64,000 bases of DNA. Source: Adiantum capillus-veneris. Its lineage: Eukaryota > Streptophyta > Polypodiopsida > Polypodiales > Pteridaceae. The notes below the pieces were generated by a model that saw only the letters and a list, made by a program, of their open reading frames with translations, was not told the DNA's origin and searched no databases. Positions 34,534 to 47,766 of the stretch are shown piece by piece. The stretch is taken from assembly GCA_014529385.2 (NCBI GenBank), contig CM043964.1, forward strand, positions 3,619,997 to 3,683,996, given 5' to 3'. The position numbers and the translations under genes were made by a program. Positions within the stretch are counted from its first letter, which is position 1, and every line of letters starts with the position of its first letter.

Positions 34534-34622
34534 ACGTGCCAAATCTGCTTCTTCCACAATGGGAAATTGGTTCCATCCAGCTTCTTGATATTGTAAAGAG
34601 CTGTGTCCTGTGATCCAGCCAT
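34534..34622 (-). pseudogene. Copia gag, N-terminal fragment
   Basis: Starts at the ATG at 34622 with MAGSQDTALYNIKKLDG, followed by TNFPLWKKQIWHV, the classical copia gag N terminus. The frame then runs into block C1. The TG-rich continuation of the open frame (to 34059) is not gag. Confidence 0.9.
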
Positions 34623-34629
34623 AGCTACA

Positions 34630-36299
34630 CTTCACAGTAGTTTACTTTCCCTGGAAAAATTTGGCAGAGTTTCCCTTGTAAACTGACCTCTAAACCAATA
34701 TCAACCTGTCAAATGAACCAAGAAAGCTTCACATTCTGCAGAAATTTTGGCAGAGTCTCCTTTGTAAAATGGCTCTGGTGTACTCAAAAAACAGACCAAA
34801 AACAACTCAAAAAACCACTGTCTCTCTAACACTATAAGCTGTGGGTAAACTTGTCCTGCACCTGTACTGTCTCTCACTGTCCTGTCACTATCCTGTAAGC
34901 ATAGACTGCGACAATGCCTCAACGGCAGTAAAGCAAAGATGCAATCCCAACTGTCTAACTCACAGTCAATACATCCTAGCTACCTATCTAAGGTTGCTCG
35001 AGGGATCGCTCCAAGACCTGTATCACCGAAAGGATCTCAACATTCAAGAATCCCCCAGCTCAATAAAACCTCACTTGACCCTCAACAAAGGCTGCATTAA
35101 ATCTGACAATACATAGACTTCCCACAAAGTCATGCATCCACAAATTTCCCACTATATGCTGTAACTGTTGCGGCGGTTGTTTGCTGCGTGACTCACAGCC
35201 AGCAAACCCTCAACAGACATACATCATCTCTAACAATACATCCCATGTGGAAGTACCTGCAATGTCAGGATGAAATCTGGAATATCAAGCAGCAAACACA
35301 AGCTACCTGATGAACTAGTGGATGTCGCCTACAGTCTGTGTGTAGATGCGCCCGTGTCGTATGTGACACGCCTCCAAGAATTGTGAGCCGTCCTTCGATG
35401 TGTAGACAGCCACAAATCAGCACTCTAGGAGTGCCGATATCCTCAGCACCTGCAGTCGTAGGCCGAAACCCCAAATTTGCAGAGTCACATGAGTTTCACA
35501 TGGTTTAGAAGCTAGATGCAAAAAATGGAAAAAATCATGAATTTTTTTTTGGTAGAGTCAAGCTGCAACCAAAAGTGGAATTTGAAGTTGTACATATCGC
35601 ATCTTAGCTTATCAAGATCCATTCCAAGGCTATCACACCTAGTGGGATAGTGCAGAGCCCTCTAGGCAAATTAAAAATTGAGCAAAGTGAATGAAATTGA
35701 CCTAACCCATGGCCAGATGATCAAAATCATCATGCAGGTGAAGGGATAATCTCTAAGCAGTGTAAGAAGTAAACCCACCAAGTCTAATGGCACATTGAGG
35801 TCTAATGTGAAAAAAGAGGAAACATTCACATTTATTTCGGCAAAGTATTGTTAGCAAATGCAAAGGTAAAGCAATCTTAGGTACATGATTGAAGAAGCAT
35901 ATGGGACATCCCTATGAAGCCAAAATGAAAAAAATCACATTCACATCAACCATGTAGCCAAACACTAGAAACCTATGACTGAAACCTTGACTGCGACTAA
36001 ACCTTATATCCAAATCACACCTAATCAGATTTGGAACCAATAGCAGTAGTGAACACATGTAGTTAGCACTACTCATCGGGGCATAAGTCTGAGAAAAAAA
36101 CGTGATTTTTTCTTTGTCTTGCATGAACATTGAAATTTTTCAATTGTTGAGATTCTGCAGCATTTATACATGAGTTTTGTACAATTGGGACATTAATCAG
36201 CTAGTCAGCTACATAAAGAATGATAATACATCACTGTAGTCTCTAATATATCTTTGGGCTACAACAATTGTCCACAGGAGTTATGAAGCCTGAAGCTAA
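34630..36299. other. Unassigned DNA right of the copia element
   Basis: No LTR or primer site for the copia element was found here. A direct repeat containing TTTGGCAGAGT and CTTTGTAAA-like sequence occurs at about 34660 and 34747. No gene recognised. Confidence 0.4.
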
Positions 36300-39200
36300 A
36301 AGCAGCAAGAAGGGACTGAGTCGCAAGAAGAAGCTTGAGCAAATTCCACCATTCACTTTGCTCAAAGAATCGCTCAAGGAGGTCTCTACTTACAGACACA
36401 AAAAATAATGTGGTCACCATCCCCATGATCCATCGTGAGCCCTACAACTTGGTGAGCAAACGACCCATTGAAGAAGCCTTGGAAAAGACAGATTTGCTCA
36501 ACTATTTCTACTTGTCCCATGTGCAGTCGACATCCAAAGAGCCCACGAGCTCTACACTAGCATCACAGAGGAGGGGACAACTGAAATATCCACCCTTGAC
36601 AATGACAAAGTCCAAGTTAAGATCACATTTGAATTGATTTCAGAACCCATGAAACTATCAGACAAAGGAGAAATTATGAAAGGAAAAAACAAAATGGGGA
36701 TAGAAGTGCTTGCAAAAAAGGATATTGTTGCTACCTTTGCAGATATGGCATGTTGGGAAGCAGAGCTACCAACCCACATATTCATCGAATTCTTCCATAT
36801 CAACCACAAATAGGTACACCACACCTAATCATACCGTAGCAAAACAACCTACACCTGGGCCTACCAAGAAAATGTGCAGTTGACCATCGACCACTCTCAG
36901 TACACCTGCTTGAGTTTTTGACAAAGAAAAAGAAACATAACAAGCTCACCTACCTGTGAACTCCAAAAGTTATGACAAGAATCACATATCAGGCTATTAG
37001 AGCACCTCCAGACCTCCCAGCATTAGAAAGAGAATGGGGTCTAGGAGGGCCTCTTTATTTGGCAGTTTAAGGAATTCAAACCTCTTGTATTAAGAAAGCA
37101 ATCGAAGAATAGCCTTTGAATTTAAGCAGACAAAATAGCTAGTTTATTTGAATTCAAATTTTCCCCCCAAAATGAAATTTAATATCTAACTAGCAAAACC
37201 ATATCATGTAACATATCTACGAAAAGAGCTTGGCGTGTAGATCACAGATCTATAATCTCCGCTTGAATCGGAGACGATATGTAGAAGTTATGGAATGCCA
37301 AAAATCATGAAGTTGTCCACCCCTTTTCTTGGGAGGAAAAGTGCATCCTTTGACCACTCTTACACCTCTCTTACACACCCACCATTCTTGCACACATGGC
37401 ATGCACCTATTTGTCAAAATGTTAATTGCCTCTAATCTTATGGAAAAAAAAGAGCCCTCTTAGACCCCATTCTCAAATAATTAATGGATTCGGCTTCAAG
37501 AAGAAGACAGCGAGGAGGAACTAACAAACCTGGGTCAACTCAGACCACTGTCATAACACGCTCAAAAAGGAAAGCACACAAGTCAGATTCTTGTGAAGAA
37601 GAGCAAGAAGACAGGAAGGGCAAAAAACCCATGCCAATGCCAAAACAAGGGAAAGAGGAAAGCTCAAAAGCAAGCCCCAGAGAAAAGGCTAGTAGAAGAG
37701 TTTAAAAAGAGATGAGTAGATGAGGGTGACTTTGCAAAAAAGTGGGTGCCACGGAAGGTTTGCACCAAAAGCCCGTCAGCAACCCCTGTCACTACAGAGC
37801 AGTTAGAAGCAATGTGAGCATAAATGGAGCGAGAAAAGCTAGCCGATGAAGAAGCTCAAAAGGCCGCAAAGGAGGCAAAGAGAATAGAGGAGAGACTAGA
37901 GTCGGACAGCTCCACCGAAAGTTCCCACTCTAGCTCTAACAACAAATCTTAGGGAGATTTAGGGTTTGAAACAACACATACTGAAGATTCTCAACCCAAA
38001 ACCTCACAAGGACGAGGCACACAAGGCAAAACCAAAGACCAGAACAGCTGCCCCAAGCCACAAGATCCGCTTGTAGTCACAAAAGAAATACGATAACCAA
38101 TGCCAATACCTAGTGCCTCAATACGTCAATGGATCATGATCGACCGGGCCTTGCAACGGGTGGCTGAAGATTTGTACAAGAGCACATACAAGATCTATAT
38201 ATTGTCGCAACACTACAAGCGAGCTAGCCGAAGTCTATGTTGAGCTTCATATGCTGAGTAACAAGGAATTGATAATAGAGGCTCAGATAGCTCGGCAAGA
38301 AGCGCAGGCATCGTAACATCAGTTACTCCCACAAAAGCATAAGTTAGTTGAAGCTCACAAAGAAATTGCAGCCGCCAAAGGAGTTGCTGCACTCCACCAG
38401 GAAGTGATTAGTGATTTGCATCTAGTGTTTACAGATGTTAACAACCAAGCAGATGCACTAGAAATCCAGCTGGTCGTGGTAGAGATACAGCTAGTGAGTG
38501 CCGAGGAAGAGCTCATGGCTCAATGCTGCATTGTAGAAAAGATCAAGGCTAATACTTCATTGACAAGGCAGACAGAGACAAGTACAGCACCCTCGAATGC
38601 AAGCAGAGAGAGCAATTAAAGTGCAGGAAAGAATGCTTCAAGACACCACCACCGCAGCCCTAGCCAGAGAGAAAGTATTTCAAGCAAAAAATGATGCCCT
38701 TAGAAAGGAGAATGAAGAGCTGAAAGAACAAGATGTCAGACAGGGACCACTAACGACTCAATAGCAAGGGTCATCATCTCAAGCCACTCGCCCTACAGCT
38801 AGCAAGGATCAAGAGAAACGGAAGCGTAAGGCAGCACAAGATGTTCCAAAAAGCAACATAACACCTAATAGAAGAGAGGAGAGAATCCAGCCTCAGACAG
38901 TGAGCAAGAGAACATATTGGATGACCGAAGAGGCCATAACAGAGATGAAGGAGAGGATAGCGGGGACAGAAGAAGAGTGGTGGAAAAAAGGCATGGATTG
39001 GGAGATCTGTCTCCTCCATTGAATCAATCTGCAGCTGCTCCAACCCTCTACAATCAATGAAGACTGGGATACCCGCCCTCTTCCATTCCCATTAATAAAG
39101 TATGAGTGCATTCACAAGAAGGTTTCCATAGAGCGAGAGATGTTTGAAGCTCAACCGCAAGAAAAACAACCCAAATGGAGGCTGGCATGGCTTGAGAAAC

Positions 39201-39331
39201 ATCCTGAGTACAGAATTCATAAGGTGAGAGCGCCAATGGCCATTGAAAAAGATGTCACGTTCTATCCAGTGCCCAGAGTGCGGACATGGATCCGACATGA
39301 AGCCATCCAAAAAGAGCATCGCAACTGGTGA
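36300..39331 (+). pseudogene. Decayed unidentified protein-coding region
   Basis: A chain of plus-strand open pieces in shifting frames: 36335-36637, a KVQVKITFELISEPMKLS stretch to about 36810, MDSASRRRQRGGTNKPG at 37484-37705, MEREKLADEEAQKAAKEAKR near 37830, a coiled-coil stretch at 38404-38760, and 39140-39331 with KHPEYRIHKVRAPM. Lys, Glu and Ser rich with heptad-like helices. No catalytic domain or known family is recognised. It could be the gag-like or extra ORF of an unknown retroelement. Confidence 0.5.
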
Positions 39332-40424
39332 AAATCAATTTTTTAAATGTCAAACTTAAATTTGAATCCCTCAAAACTATTTCCAAATAGACGTATTTAA
39401 ATTGAAAGAACCAATATGATGTATCCCATATAAGTACTTGTTAGGTTAGGAATTGAAGTGAGGTGGGCTATTGGAAATACTTGCTTCATGGTCCTAGTAT
39501 TGTCCCTAAGGATGGTTTGCAAGTGTCATAATGCATGGGAATGAACACTCTTGATGTTACCATGGTAATAGGAATTTAAGCAAGGGTTGCTAAAACAATA
39601 CGTCATGCCTTGCAGAGTCTTTGGTTCTAATCGAATGACAAGTTTGATTAGCTAAGTTAGGCAGTATTATGAACCTCTTACCTACTCTAATTAATTAGCG
39701 CCTCCAAGAAGTCTTTCAAAGTGGATTAAACTATGATTATACTCAAAACAATGATTTGAATAGACTAGGCATTGATTTTGAACAAGGTGCATGCAATTAC
39801 ATTAGTCATGGTTTCAAGTACAGGAGAATCCAAAATCACAAGCACTCGGGCAAGAACAATTGCAAGCTCATCGTTTTGTTGCTAACCAACTAAAAGAAAA
39901 AATGAATCAAAATGTCAAGGAACTTCTTAGATTCTAGTAGGTCTCTCCAAAAGAGGAGACATAAATCCTCTTGGGGGATTTCTAGAATTGACAAGGAGGA
40001 GAAATCATGTAGCTAATAAGAAAAGAAATCATCATCAAGAGACACATGTGTCTACAATAGCACATGACAAAATGTGTCTCCAATTGTTTGTTGTGCAAAG
40101 TGAAGCTCACAATTTTAATGAGAATTCCAATGGTGAGAACTTTGCGGACCATACGAAGACGTAAAATGATGAGGAATCTTCAAGAAGATGGCATCATTAC
40201 CACTTCAACCATATAACCGATCTACAAGATCCCCCTTGTACCATGCATAGAACCTCAGCTATAACTCACATGAGAATGGGATGATGGATCAAGGGCACAA
40301 GTTCCACTAGAGTCCTAACATCAATCAAGCAATGTAGATTTTGTCGTCGGGTAGTCGAATTTACTTTCACCCCCGACATCTTGCACGCCATAACCCGACA
40401 AAGACACCTACATGTCATGAAGAC
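39332..40424. other. Unassigned DNA with faint integrase-tail-like trace
   Basis: Near 39840-39940 a short plus-strand frame reads QEQLQAHRFVANQLKEKMNQ, reminiscent of the helix after the integrase core in retroelements. Nothing around it confirms this. The rest has no recognisable feature. Confidence 0.3.
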
Positions 40425-40560
40425 ATACACAAGTGGCATGGTTAGCGCCCATGCTTCTCAATGCCCAGGTTGTGGGTTCAACCCTCGGAGGTGGGAGCGG
40501 GGGCAAGGGAAGATTACCTTGCTCGAGATCTACAATGCTCATTCATCCCACCATAGATCC
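40425..40560 (+). mobile_element. tRNA-derived SINE-like sequence
   Basis: TGGCATGGTTAGCGCC resembles an A box, and GGGTTCAACCCTC, about 35 bp downstream, matches the RNA polymerase III B box (GGTTCRANNCC). CATGCTTCTCAATGCCCAGG between them follows the anticodon-arm layout of plant SINE heads. A purine-rich GGTGGGAGCGGGGGC body follows. Tail and target duplication were not identified. Confidence 0.45.
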
Positions 40561-41584
40561 CATAAGCCCATGTCCATGGAAGATATAGTGAAGGTGCATA
40601 GGGGAAAATGCCCTGATTCTCTGTAGCCATCTCTCTCATCAATTGGCAACTAAGATGGGCATTCGACCGAAAGACATGGCCCATAGCTGAAGCATCCAAA
40701 GGCACAAAAGGCACCAATAATTCTTTCCTCTAGCTTTGGCTTAACGAAGTAAAGTCTCGTTTTCGGTTTAGCCTGAGCTGCCTTAAGAGACTATGGATGT
40801 TGCTCCGTATCCAACTGTGACTTTTTGAGCTCTTCACCCTCTAGAATAGCTTGTTGACGTGCCTTGGGCTGATGTAGAAGTTGCCCACCAATGGATTCTT
40901 CTCCCAAATCCTTTTCATTGGAGCCTTTGAGCTCTCAAATTTTTCTTTGGAGTTGCCGAAGCTTCAAGTCATGATTTTGCATAGCCATTGTGGCCCATGG
41001 TTGGTTATTGTGCCTTGCGTATGTTGTGACCTCAACTCTTCAAGTTGTGGCCTCACCTCTGCCAGCTTGATTCTCTAAATCAATGCCCTTTGATCTCTCC
41101 TCTTGACAGTCTGAAGTCTTCACCTCCTAGCTCACCTCCTAAATCACCAACAAAGAGGCAGATTTACCTCAATGGAATGGATTTTGTCTCTCCCCCCTTT
41201 GGTGGATTTGCCTGTTTAATTCCCAAAGCCTCATCCATTGTCCACCCTTCATCATAATCTTTTACTTCACCATTTGCTTAGGCCATTATTACTTCCTCTC
41301 TTTATTTCTTTCCTTGTGATTAAGGAGATGGTACATCATGGACAGGATCATCATATCGCATCATCCCTCTCTTTCTGTTGTAATGGTAGGGTGATGATAT
41401 TCAATTCCTAGTGGTTTCACTATCCAACTTCCCAATGGTAAAGTGTTGGGAGCAAGGCTACGCTATCTCGTTCCTTGCAAGATTTGTGTATTAAATGCCC
41501 CTAGCAGCACAAAAAAGTAAGAAGCAAGCATCTTCATTGTCAATGTTTACAATTTCTGTAGTTAGACTATAGTAGCACATAAGT

Positions 41585-41588
<4 letters not shown>
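40561..41588. other. Unassigned DNA
   Basis: Low-complexity T/C-rich stretches, no gene recognised on either strand. Confidence 0.4.

Positions 41589-41622
<34 letters not shown>
41589..41622. repeat. (GA)n microsatellite
   Basis: About 16 GA units. Confidence 0.9.
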
Positions 41623-41625
<3 letters not shown>

Positions 41626-41790
41626 AAGGACTAACAACGTATTTTGGCCCGTGAAGCTAATATAAAGCCAAGTTCCTCGTCCCATAACAGATCAATTGAT
41701 AATGCGAACTGTGTAGGGAAGTTCAGGCAACCGAATCTCAACAGTTTCACATGTGAGTATGTGTGCACGCACATATGTGCTCGTGCACGC

Positions 41791-41798
<8 letters not shown>

Positions 41799-41880
<82 letters not shown>

Positions 41881-41891
41881 AAGAGAGAGAG
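41799..41891. repeat. Compound (TG)n-(GA)n microsatellite
   Basis: About 35 TG units followed by GA units, preceded by alternating purine-pyrimidine CGTGCACGCGCGCACG, so the whole tract could adopt Z-DNA. Confidence 0.9.
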
Positions 41892-41899
41892 CTAATACA

Positions 41900-43003
41900 C
41901 ATGTGCCAGACCACCATGGCAGCAAAAAGAGCACAATTAACTTTTTGGAGTCTTACGAGCTATTCATCAGCCAATTCCTTACAAACATATGTATACAAGC
42001 AGAAATTTGAAACAGCTTTACAACAGTATAATTCAGCAGATCTATAACACCTAACAGCCGAGTTAAGTAATCTACTAGTCAAAAGACTCCGCTAAGAGGC
42101 CTACATAAACAACTAAAAGTACAGATATAGGCCTTCATAAACAAACTGTTCAGTCGCTTACTTTTGCTTATACAAAATATCCTTTACAAGTCCGTCCTAG
42201 GAAAGCATTGCTTAGGTATTTGGGGACTCCCTTTGTCAATATTGAGACAAATCAATCAACTAGTAAAACAACACAAAGCACCGTAGATCATACATGTAAA
42301 CATGGATTGCAAGCAAGCTCAGATCCAATCTTCATGGAACCATAATGATAAATCAAGCAGACTTTCTGATGCCAAATTGACGAGTACCCAAAACGAAATA
42401 TAGCAAACCTGCAAACTGAACTTACTTGCTAGAAGTTAGCACCATGAATACCAAACCTTGGCATTGGCCAGCAGTAATGCAGACACGCACAAGAGAATTC
42501 ATTCTTGAGTTGAAAAGCTTCAAAGGAGAAACCAGATGAAACAGAAAACTTATCGATGAACAAATGAGACCAGAACAAGGTATAATTTGATAATGCTCTG
42601 TCTCTCCTGAAAGACCCTGAAGCTGTAGGCTGCAACTAGCAAGTAGTACGAAATTACAAATAGTCCTCCCAACCCAGCTCCACAAATCCATGAAAAGAAC
42701 AACACTCTCATTATCACTTCCACTAAATGTCTTCATTTCATCAATCACGAGTGCAACACTGGGCCCCAACCCAGTATAGTACAAGGCAACCTGCACAATA
42801 CAAACCCCCTGCATCCCCTGAATACAGCATTGATTTGCAGTTATAACCCGTACCATCAACCACGTTCTAAAAGGCTCTCACTTCCCTGAAGCCCAAGGCT
42901 ACCATTACAAAACTCGTGTTTTAAAACCTACACAGAGTCTGTTTTTATGCCAACAAGCACTGATGTACCACTCCGAGAAGGCTGGTGCAATAGAACAAAT
43001 GCT
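41900..43003 (-). other. Probable 3' UTR and downstream region of the U2A' gene
   Basis: Follows the stop codon at 43004-43006. No clear AATAAA was found close by, so the transcript end is unknown. An open frame on this strand (42422-42859) shows no domain and is probably untranslated. Confidence 0.4.
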
Positions 43004-43009
43004 TCAGCC
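43004..43009 (-). CDS. U2A' terminal exon, coding end
   Basis: After the acceptor TGTACAG the exon gives Gly and then TGA. The intron in front is 82 bp. The choice depends on the acceptor alone, so the last residue could differ if another acceptor is used. Confidence 0.6.
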   Translation of the reverse strand, partial: G

Positions 43010-46000
43010 CTGTACACATAGAGTTGCCAATATCAGTAAGCATCATTCATAGCGAGACAATTCTTGATAGGAAAGCAAATGAAGTATGTACCTGGTCCAT
43101 AGATGCAGGTCCATTCTGAGTGCTCTGCACCACGTTCGTCAGCTCATCTGTCATTGTAACGTCGTTTTGATCGCTGTTTGCAGACGCCGTACTTGGATTG
43201 GAAGGTGCCTTAGCCACATTCACTTCGTCACTCATCTTGAGATCGGCTGGAAGTTGTCCCGACTTCAACGCCTACAAAATAATATGGTGCAAAAAAATGT
43301 GTCGATAAATGAAAGGGACATTACTAAGCCCACCCGAAGAATTGACCATGCATGCTGTTTATCATACCTTTTCCAACCTGGCAACCTCTTCCAAGGTTTG
43401 TGAGCTTGCAATAGCAGCCTGCAAACAGACGTTTCAATAAATGATATGGAGTCAAATTGAAGAGCTGAGAGAATTGCCACAATCAGAAAACCAATGGTAG
43501 ATACCTTGATCGCTAAGATCTGCTCTTGCGTTGGACCAACCGGTTGCACTTCCATAGGCTCCGGTTCAGGGGTCACTTCAGGTAATTCACCTGGAACAAA
43601 AGTATTTGCCTCCTTTAATGCTTCAGCCTCCGTAGACCCAAAACGTGCAGTTGCTTCTTGCCTCTCCTGTGCTCAACAAAGCCATTTGAGTTTTAACATC
43701 TCAAGCAAAAATAAAGACATTTATACAAGTCATTCATGGGTATCCAAGTGATTCAGGTAGCCAGTCTTGAATATCAATCTCCAAAGAGCATAGGTCCCAC
43801 CCCAAACTTTGCATGGTAACATTTTGCCTGCGCACGACCCCATGTGCAGCTGTAATCAATTTCTCTCTTACACATGAGCCGCAATCTTCTCATTCTTTCA
43901 AAGCTTTCCCATCTCTCCAAACAAACAAGCCATTCCACATGTTAAACTGGAAATATGCATACACAACATTATATGCCCTTCAAAAGGACCAAAAGGTCTA
44001 AGCTTTCAAACTATAAGAGGGTAAAACACTTGCACAAAAGAACACAGACATATACAAAAGAGAGGAGAAATTATTACGTGAATGGACAATTCAAAGACTG
44101 TTCACTAGCAAGATAAAATCATAAACCTTTAACCTACACTGAATAAAATCTCTCGTGTGAATTCTATTCCATATTTTGAATCAAGCATCCCCAACTATAA
44201 GCACTAAATACCAAAATGGTACCATACGTAATGTACGGTACGTATCTGTACATACTGTACGTCGTTCCATATGGATAAATTTTTTATGTACGTAAAAATA
44301 CGTACCTTTGTAAAAAACCAGTAAATGAGAGAACGTTTTTAAAATTTCTATTATTCATTAGAGATTAAGAAAATGTATATCATGCAAACTACTTGGGAAC
44401 ACATTACTACACATTATCAACTGGAGATTCACTAGCCGAGTACCAAGTAACGATCGTGTAAAACATACATTAAACATTTTAATCTGTTGACAAACGAACA
44501 ATAAAAAACCTTCAAGCATTCATTAATGAAAGTACCTACTAGCAATTGAACAATGAAAGTGTACATACTACATAATAAAGAGTCAGAAGTGTGAACATAA
44601 CATTGCTTCAAGTAGCCCACAACTGCTAATAAGGAGAGTTCAAAATCGTGCCAAATGTCAAGTCAAAATGCCTCCCAATAGAGCATACCTAAATAAAAAC
44701 ACCATGCTGAAATACGTGAAAATGCTTGGACCTTGGTCACTGCCATGAGGCCGCAAAATTAATTATATTTATAAAATAAAAATTTAAAAAAAAAACAGTA
44801 CGATCAGTCCGAGTACAGTACGGATTAGTACAGACGTGCCGTACAGTACGGATCAGCACGTACGGACTGATCCAACCTTGCTAAATAATGTGATAGATCA
44901 GGCACAATCTGTCCATCTTCAATATATTCCTGAGCCCCTATATAGGGAGGGGGGGCGCCCCCCAATTCTGGCATTGCAGTGTACCCTTCTACTTTCTTGG
45001 TTTGCAGTGTTGTGCCCCCAAGACTTGTACTCTCTCCCCCTCCCGCGTGTTCCCTTGTCATCAGACCAGCCTAGGCCTGACAGCATGGTATCAAAGCCTA
45101 GGCCTGACGACGCCTAGTGGCTCCGGAGCGAGGGAGAGGCTGATTGCCGCTGCGTTTTCCAGCTGGCAGGAGGGTGACTTGTGGCTTCCTTTACGTCACA
45201 GAAAAGCTTCCTTGAACCAGCGTTGTTGCTTTGACAGGGGACTGATCAATGTCTACTAACTAGTAGAAACCTTGTGTACCTGAGTGTTGCTTATTTTCAG
45301 TGTGCAGTTGGACAAGATCTGGGCTGTGCTTTGATGATCAGAATGTGATTCAAGTGTGACGGTTCACACCCAGTACCTTCACAGATTTTTAGCCAGCCCA
45401 TTGGAGATTTTTGTGCGCACTGAAAGGCTGATTTTGGACCAATCTCAGCCGGTGTACCTGCCTTTGCTAAGGAAATTGGAGATTCTTTTCGACGGGAGGT
45501 TGCTTGCAGCCTTGAAGCCCAGTTTGTACTTGTCCACAGAGGATTGCTTTGCGAACTTGGAGTGCCTTGATGATGGCACGGAGGAAGAAGAATGTTGTTG
45601 AGAGTTCTCATAATGGGGGGACACAAGAAGTCTGCATAAGCACAATGGATATGCTTTGGAGCATTTGCGAGACTCATAGTGAGGAGTTACTTGAGAGGAA
45701 AGTTCCAACTTTGCCGATATTTCCACAAGATGAATGTAATGTGCAGCAGAAGTGATTTATGGTGATACCTCAAAATGTATTGCAAGTGAAGGTTTTGTGA
45801 GTGATAGAGAGAGAAGAAGACTAACACCGGAAGGGGTCCCAAAACCCTCCTCCAAGGGCCCCTATCACGTGCACATGGCTCTATGTGCCATGTAGACATG
45901 CTTCATCGACTTCCGGAGCCAATTCTGTACATATCGAGTGTCTGAGGATTAGTATCGGTAATTTTGTGAGCCTGCTTGCAGGACCTGCATGTCTGGACGA

Positions 46001-47709
46001 GTCCATTAGATTAGGTTTTCCACTTTTGGAGCACTCTTGCATAAATGGTTTGTACACGCGTTTTGACAGATGTTATTACACTCCATTGGACATCTACTGA
46101 CATGACGTGCATGTAGGCCTAGGGTAGAGGAACATGTCGGTCCAATTCTTTTGTCAAATGGTTCACAAAACAATGAGTTACCACTTGAAAACTCCCATGT
46201 GCGCAAATTTGCACATTTTCCCGACCTGGCACTGAAATCCAACATAAAAGAACCATCAGCCCTAGCGTTTTTTCATCAGATCAGCCAGCGTCCGATCAAC
46301 CCCAACGTTTTTGCACTACAGTCATTGGCGTTGATGGTGAGCACCATACGAGCCGGATCAGCCTAGCAGCCAGGGTTTTCAGTTTTCAGCCCCTTCCCTT
46401 GCCGATAAATGTCTTGGATCTAGGACGCTAATCTCCCTATAGGAGCCCGGACCTTCGACAGCCCATTGAGCCTATTCTCGGTCGTTCCCTCACCACATTG
46501 AGTGGCCCCATCTGAAACGAACACACGAAGTAGATCTGTCGGCTACATGGACCACCTACAGACACGTCAGACGAACGACCCGACCATAGCCACCATCCGA
46601 CAGCTCCCCGTGTTGGGGCCAACGTCCGAGGACGTAGGCACCTGAGCGTCCCATACCACCCAGCCTCACCTCCTCGAGGTGATCTTGCGCACTCCTAGCC
46701 TCACAGGCTAACCACTGGCACTCTACCAATGGGGGTCGATAACTGCAAATGAGGCCTTGGCCTCCCTTTTATAATAATGGCCGGCCACACTAGCCGGGTT
46801 CACACTACGTTCGCCCGGACACTGGACGCCCATCCCGACGGCGTCTAGGCTAGATCCCCTCTCCTGCGAGCGGGACATAACATACTTCCCCCCTTAACAA
46901 CCATTGATGTCACATACACATCTACCCCTATGTGCATGTGGACAAGCTAACTCCCAATTCTAGGGTTTAGAACAGCCTAGGAAGTGCTCTGGCACCCTTG
47001 TGAGCCTGTTCACGAGCCGTGCATGTCCAGGCACTCAGAGTAGTTGCATACCCTCTGATTGCACAACCCACATCATTGGCATCAGTACCCAGTACCCATC
47101 ATGAGCATTAGCCACCAAATGAAGTCAGTTTCCCCATAGCATGTGAACCACCTCTAATAACATTTAAGTGACTTTATCACTTAAAAATAAATAAGCAAAT
47201 CGTGGGCTGAAGGGGAGCATTGCTCGACCCAAGCTTTAGCAAGTATTAAAGAACACCAGGAGGTGCTACGATGAGAGAGAAGACAAGGGCGAGCACAGGC
47301 AACCAATGCACAAGCAACCCTTAGCGTTTTCTCAGAGTTTCAGCCAGCGTTTCCAACACCCAAGGCCTGGCGTTTTCAGCCATTGTTTTCAGCACCCAAG
47401 GCCTGGCGTTTTCAGCCCTTAACGTCAGCAGCAAGACCTGGCCGTACCCTCAGCCGCAGCAGAACCAACCAGCGTTTTTCATCCAGCGTTTCAGCCTCAT
47501 TTTTGCATTGCAGAGCGGCAGCAGATTCAGCCAGCAGTTCGCCCTTTCAGTTTTCAGCCATAGCATCGTCGCCGACATTGTCGTCGACTTAGCCTTCATT
47601 TAGCATCATAGCATTCAAAAGCATTGTACTAGACTTTTGTGCAATCCAAGAAGGTACCACTCTAGCCAGGAGCCCTCAAAGAGGGGGTTTGGAAACCCAT
47701 CTGGTGTGT

Positions 47710-47766
<57 letters not shown>

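Larger units (their letters stand above)
22490..34622 (-). mobile_element. Ty1/copia element, integrase-deleted, split by two insertions
   Basis: Minus-strand order is gag, protease, RT, RNase H, polypurine tract, 3' LTR. The gag reading frame is cut twice. Element B (25685-32189) lies between codons for ALS-T and I-MLTL with GTAGA duplicated. Block C1 (32299-34533) lies between QIWHV and LVQKK with ACGT duplicated. Removing both restores one gag frame. Integrase is missing between protease and RT. The 5' LTR and primer site right of 34622 were not found. Confidence 0.85.

Noticed and set aside
41692-42047. ORFs with Val-Cys and His-Thr runs
   Set aside because: Artefacts of the TG/GA compound microsatellite.
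42422-42859. 145-residue ORF downstream of U2A'
   Set aside because: Falls in the probable 3' UTR on the same strand as the gene, without domain features.
45297-45755. ORFs of 68-126 residues on both strands
   Set aside because: Lie in the interior of the short-LTR element, overlap each other and lack any motif.
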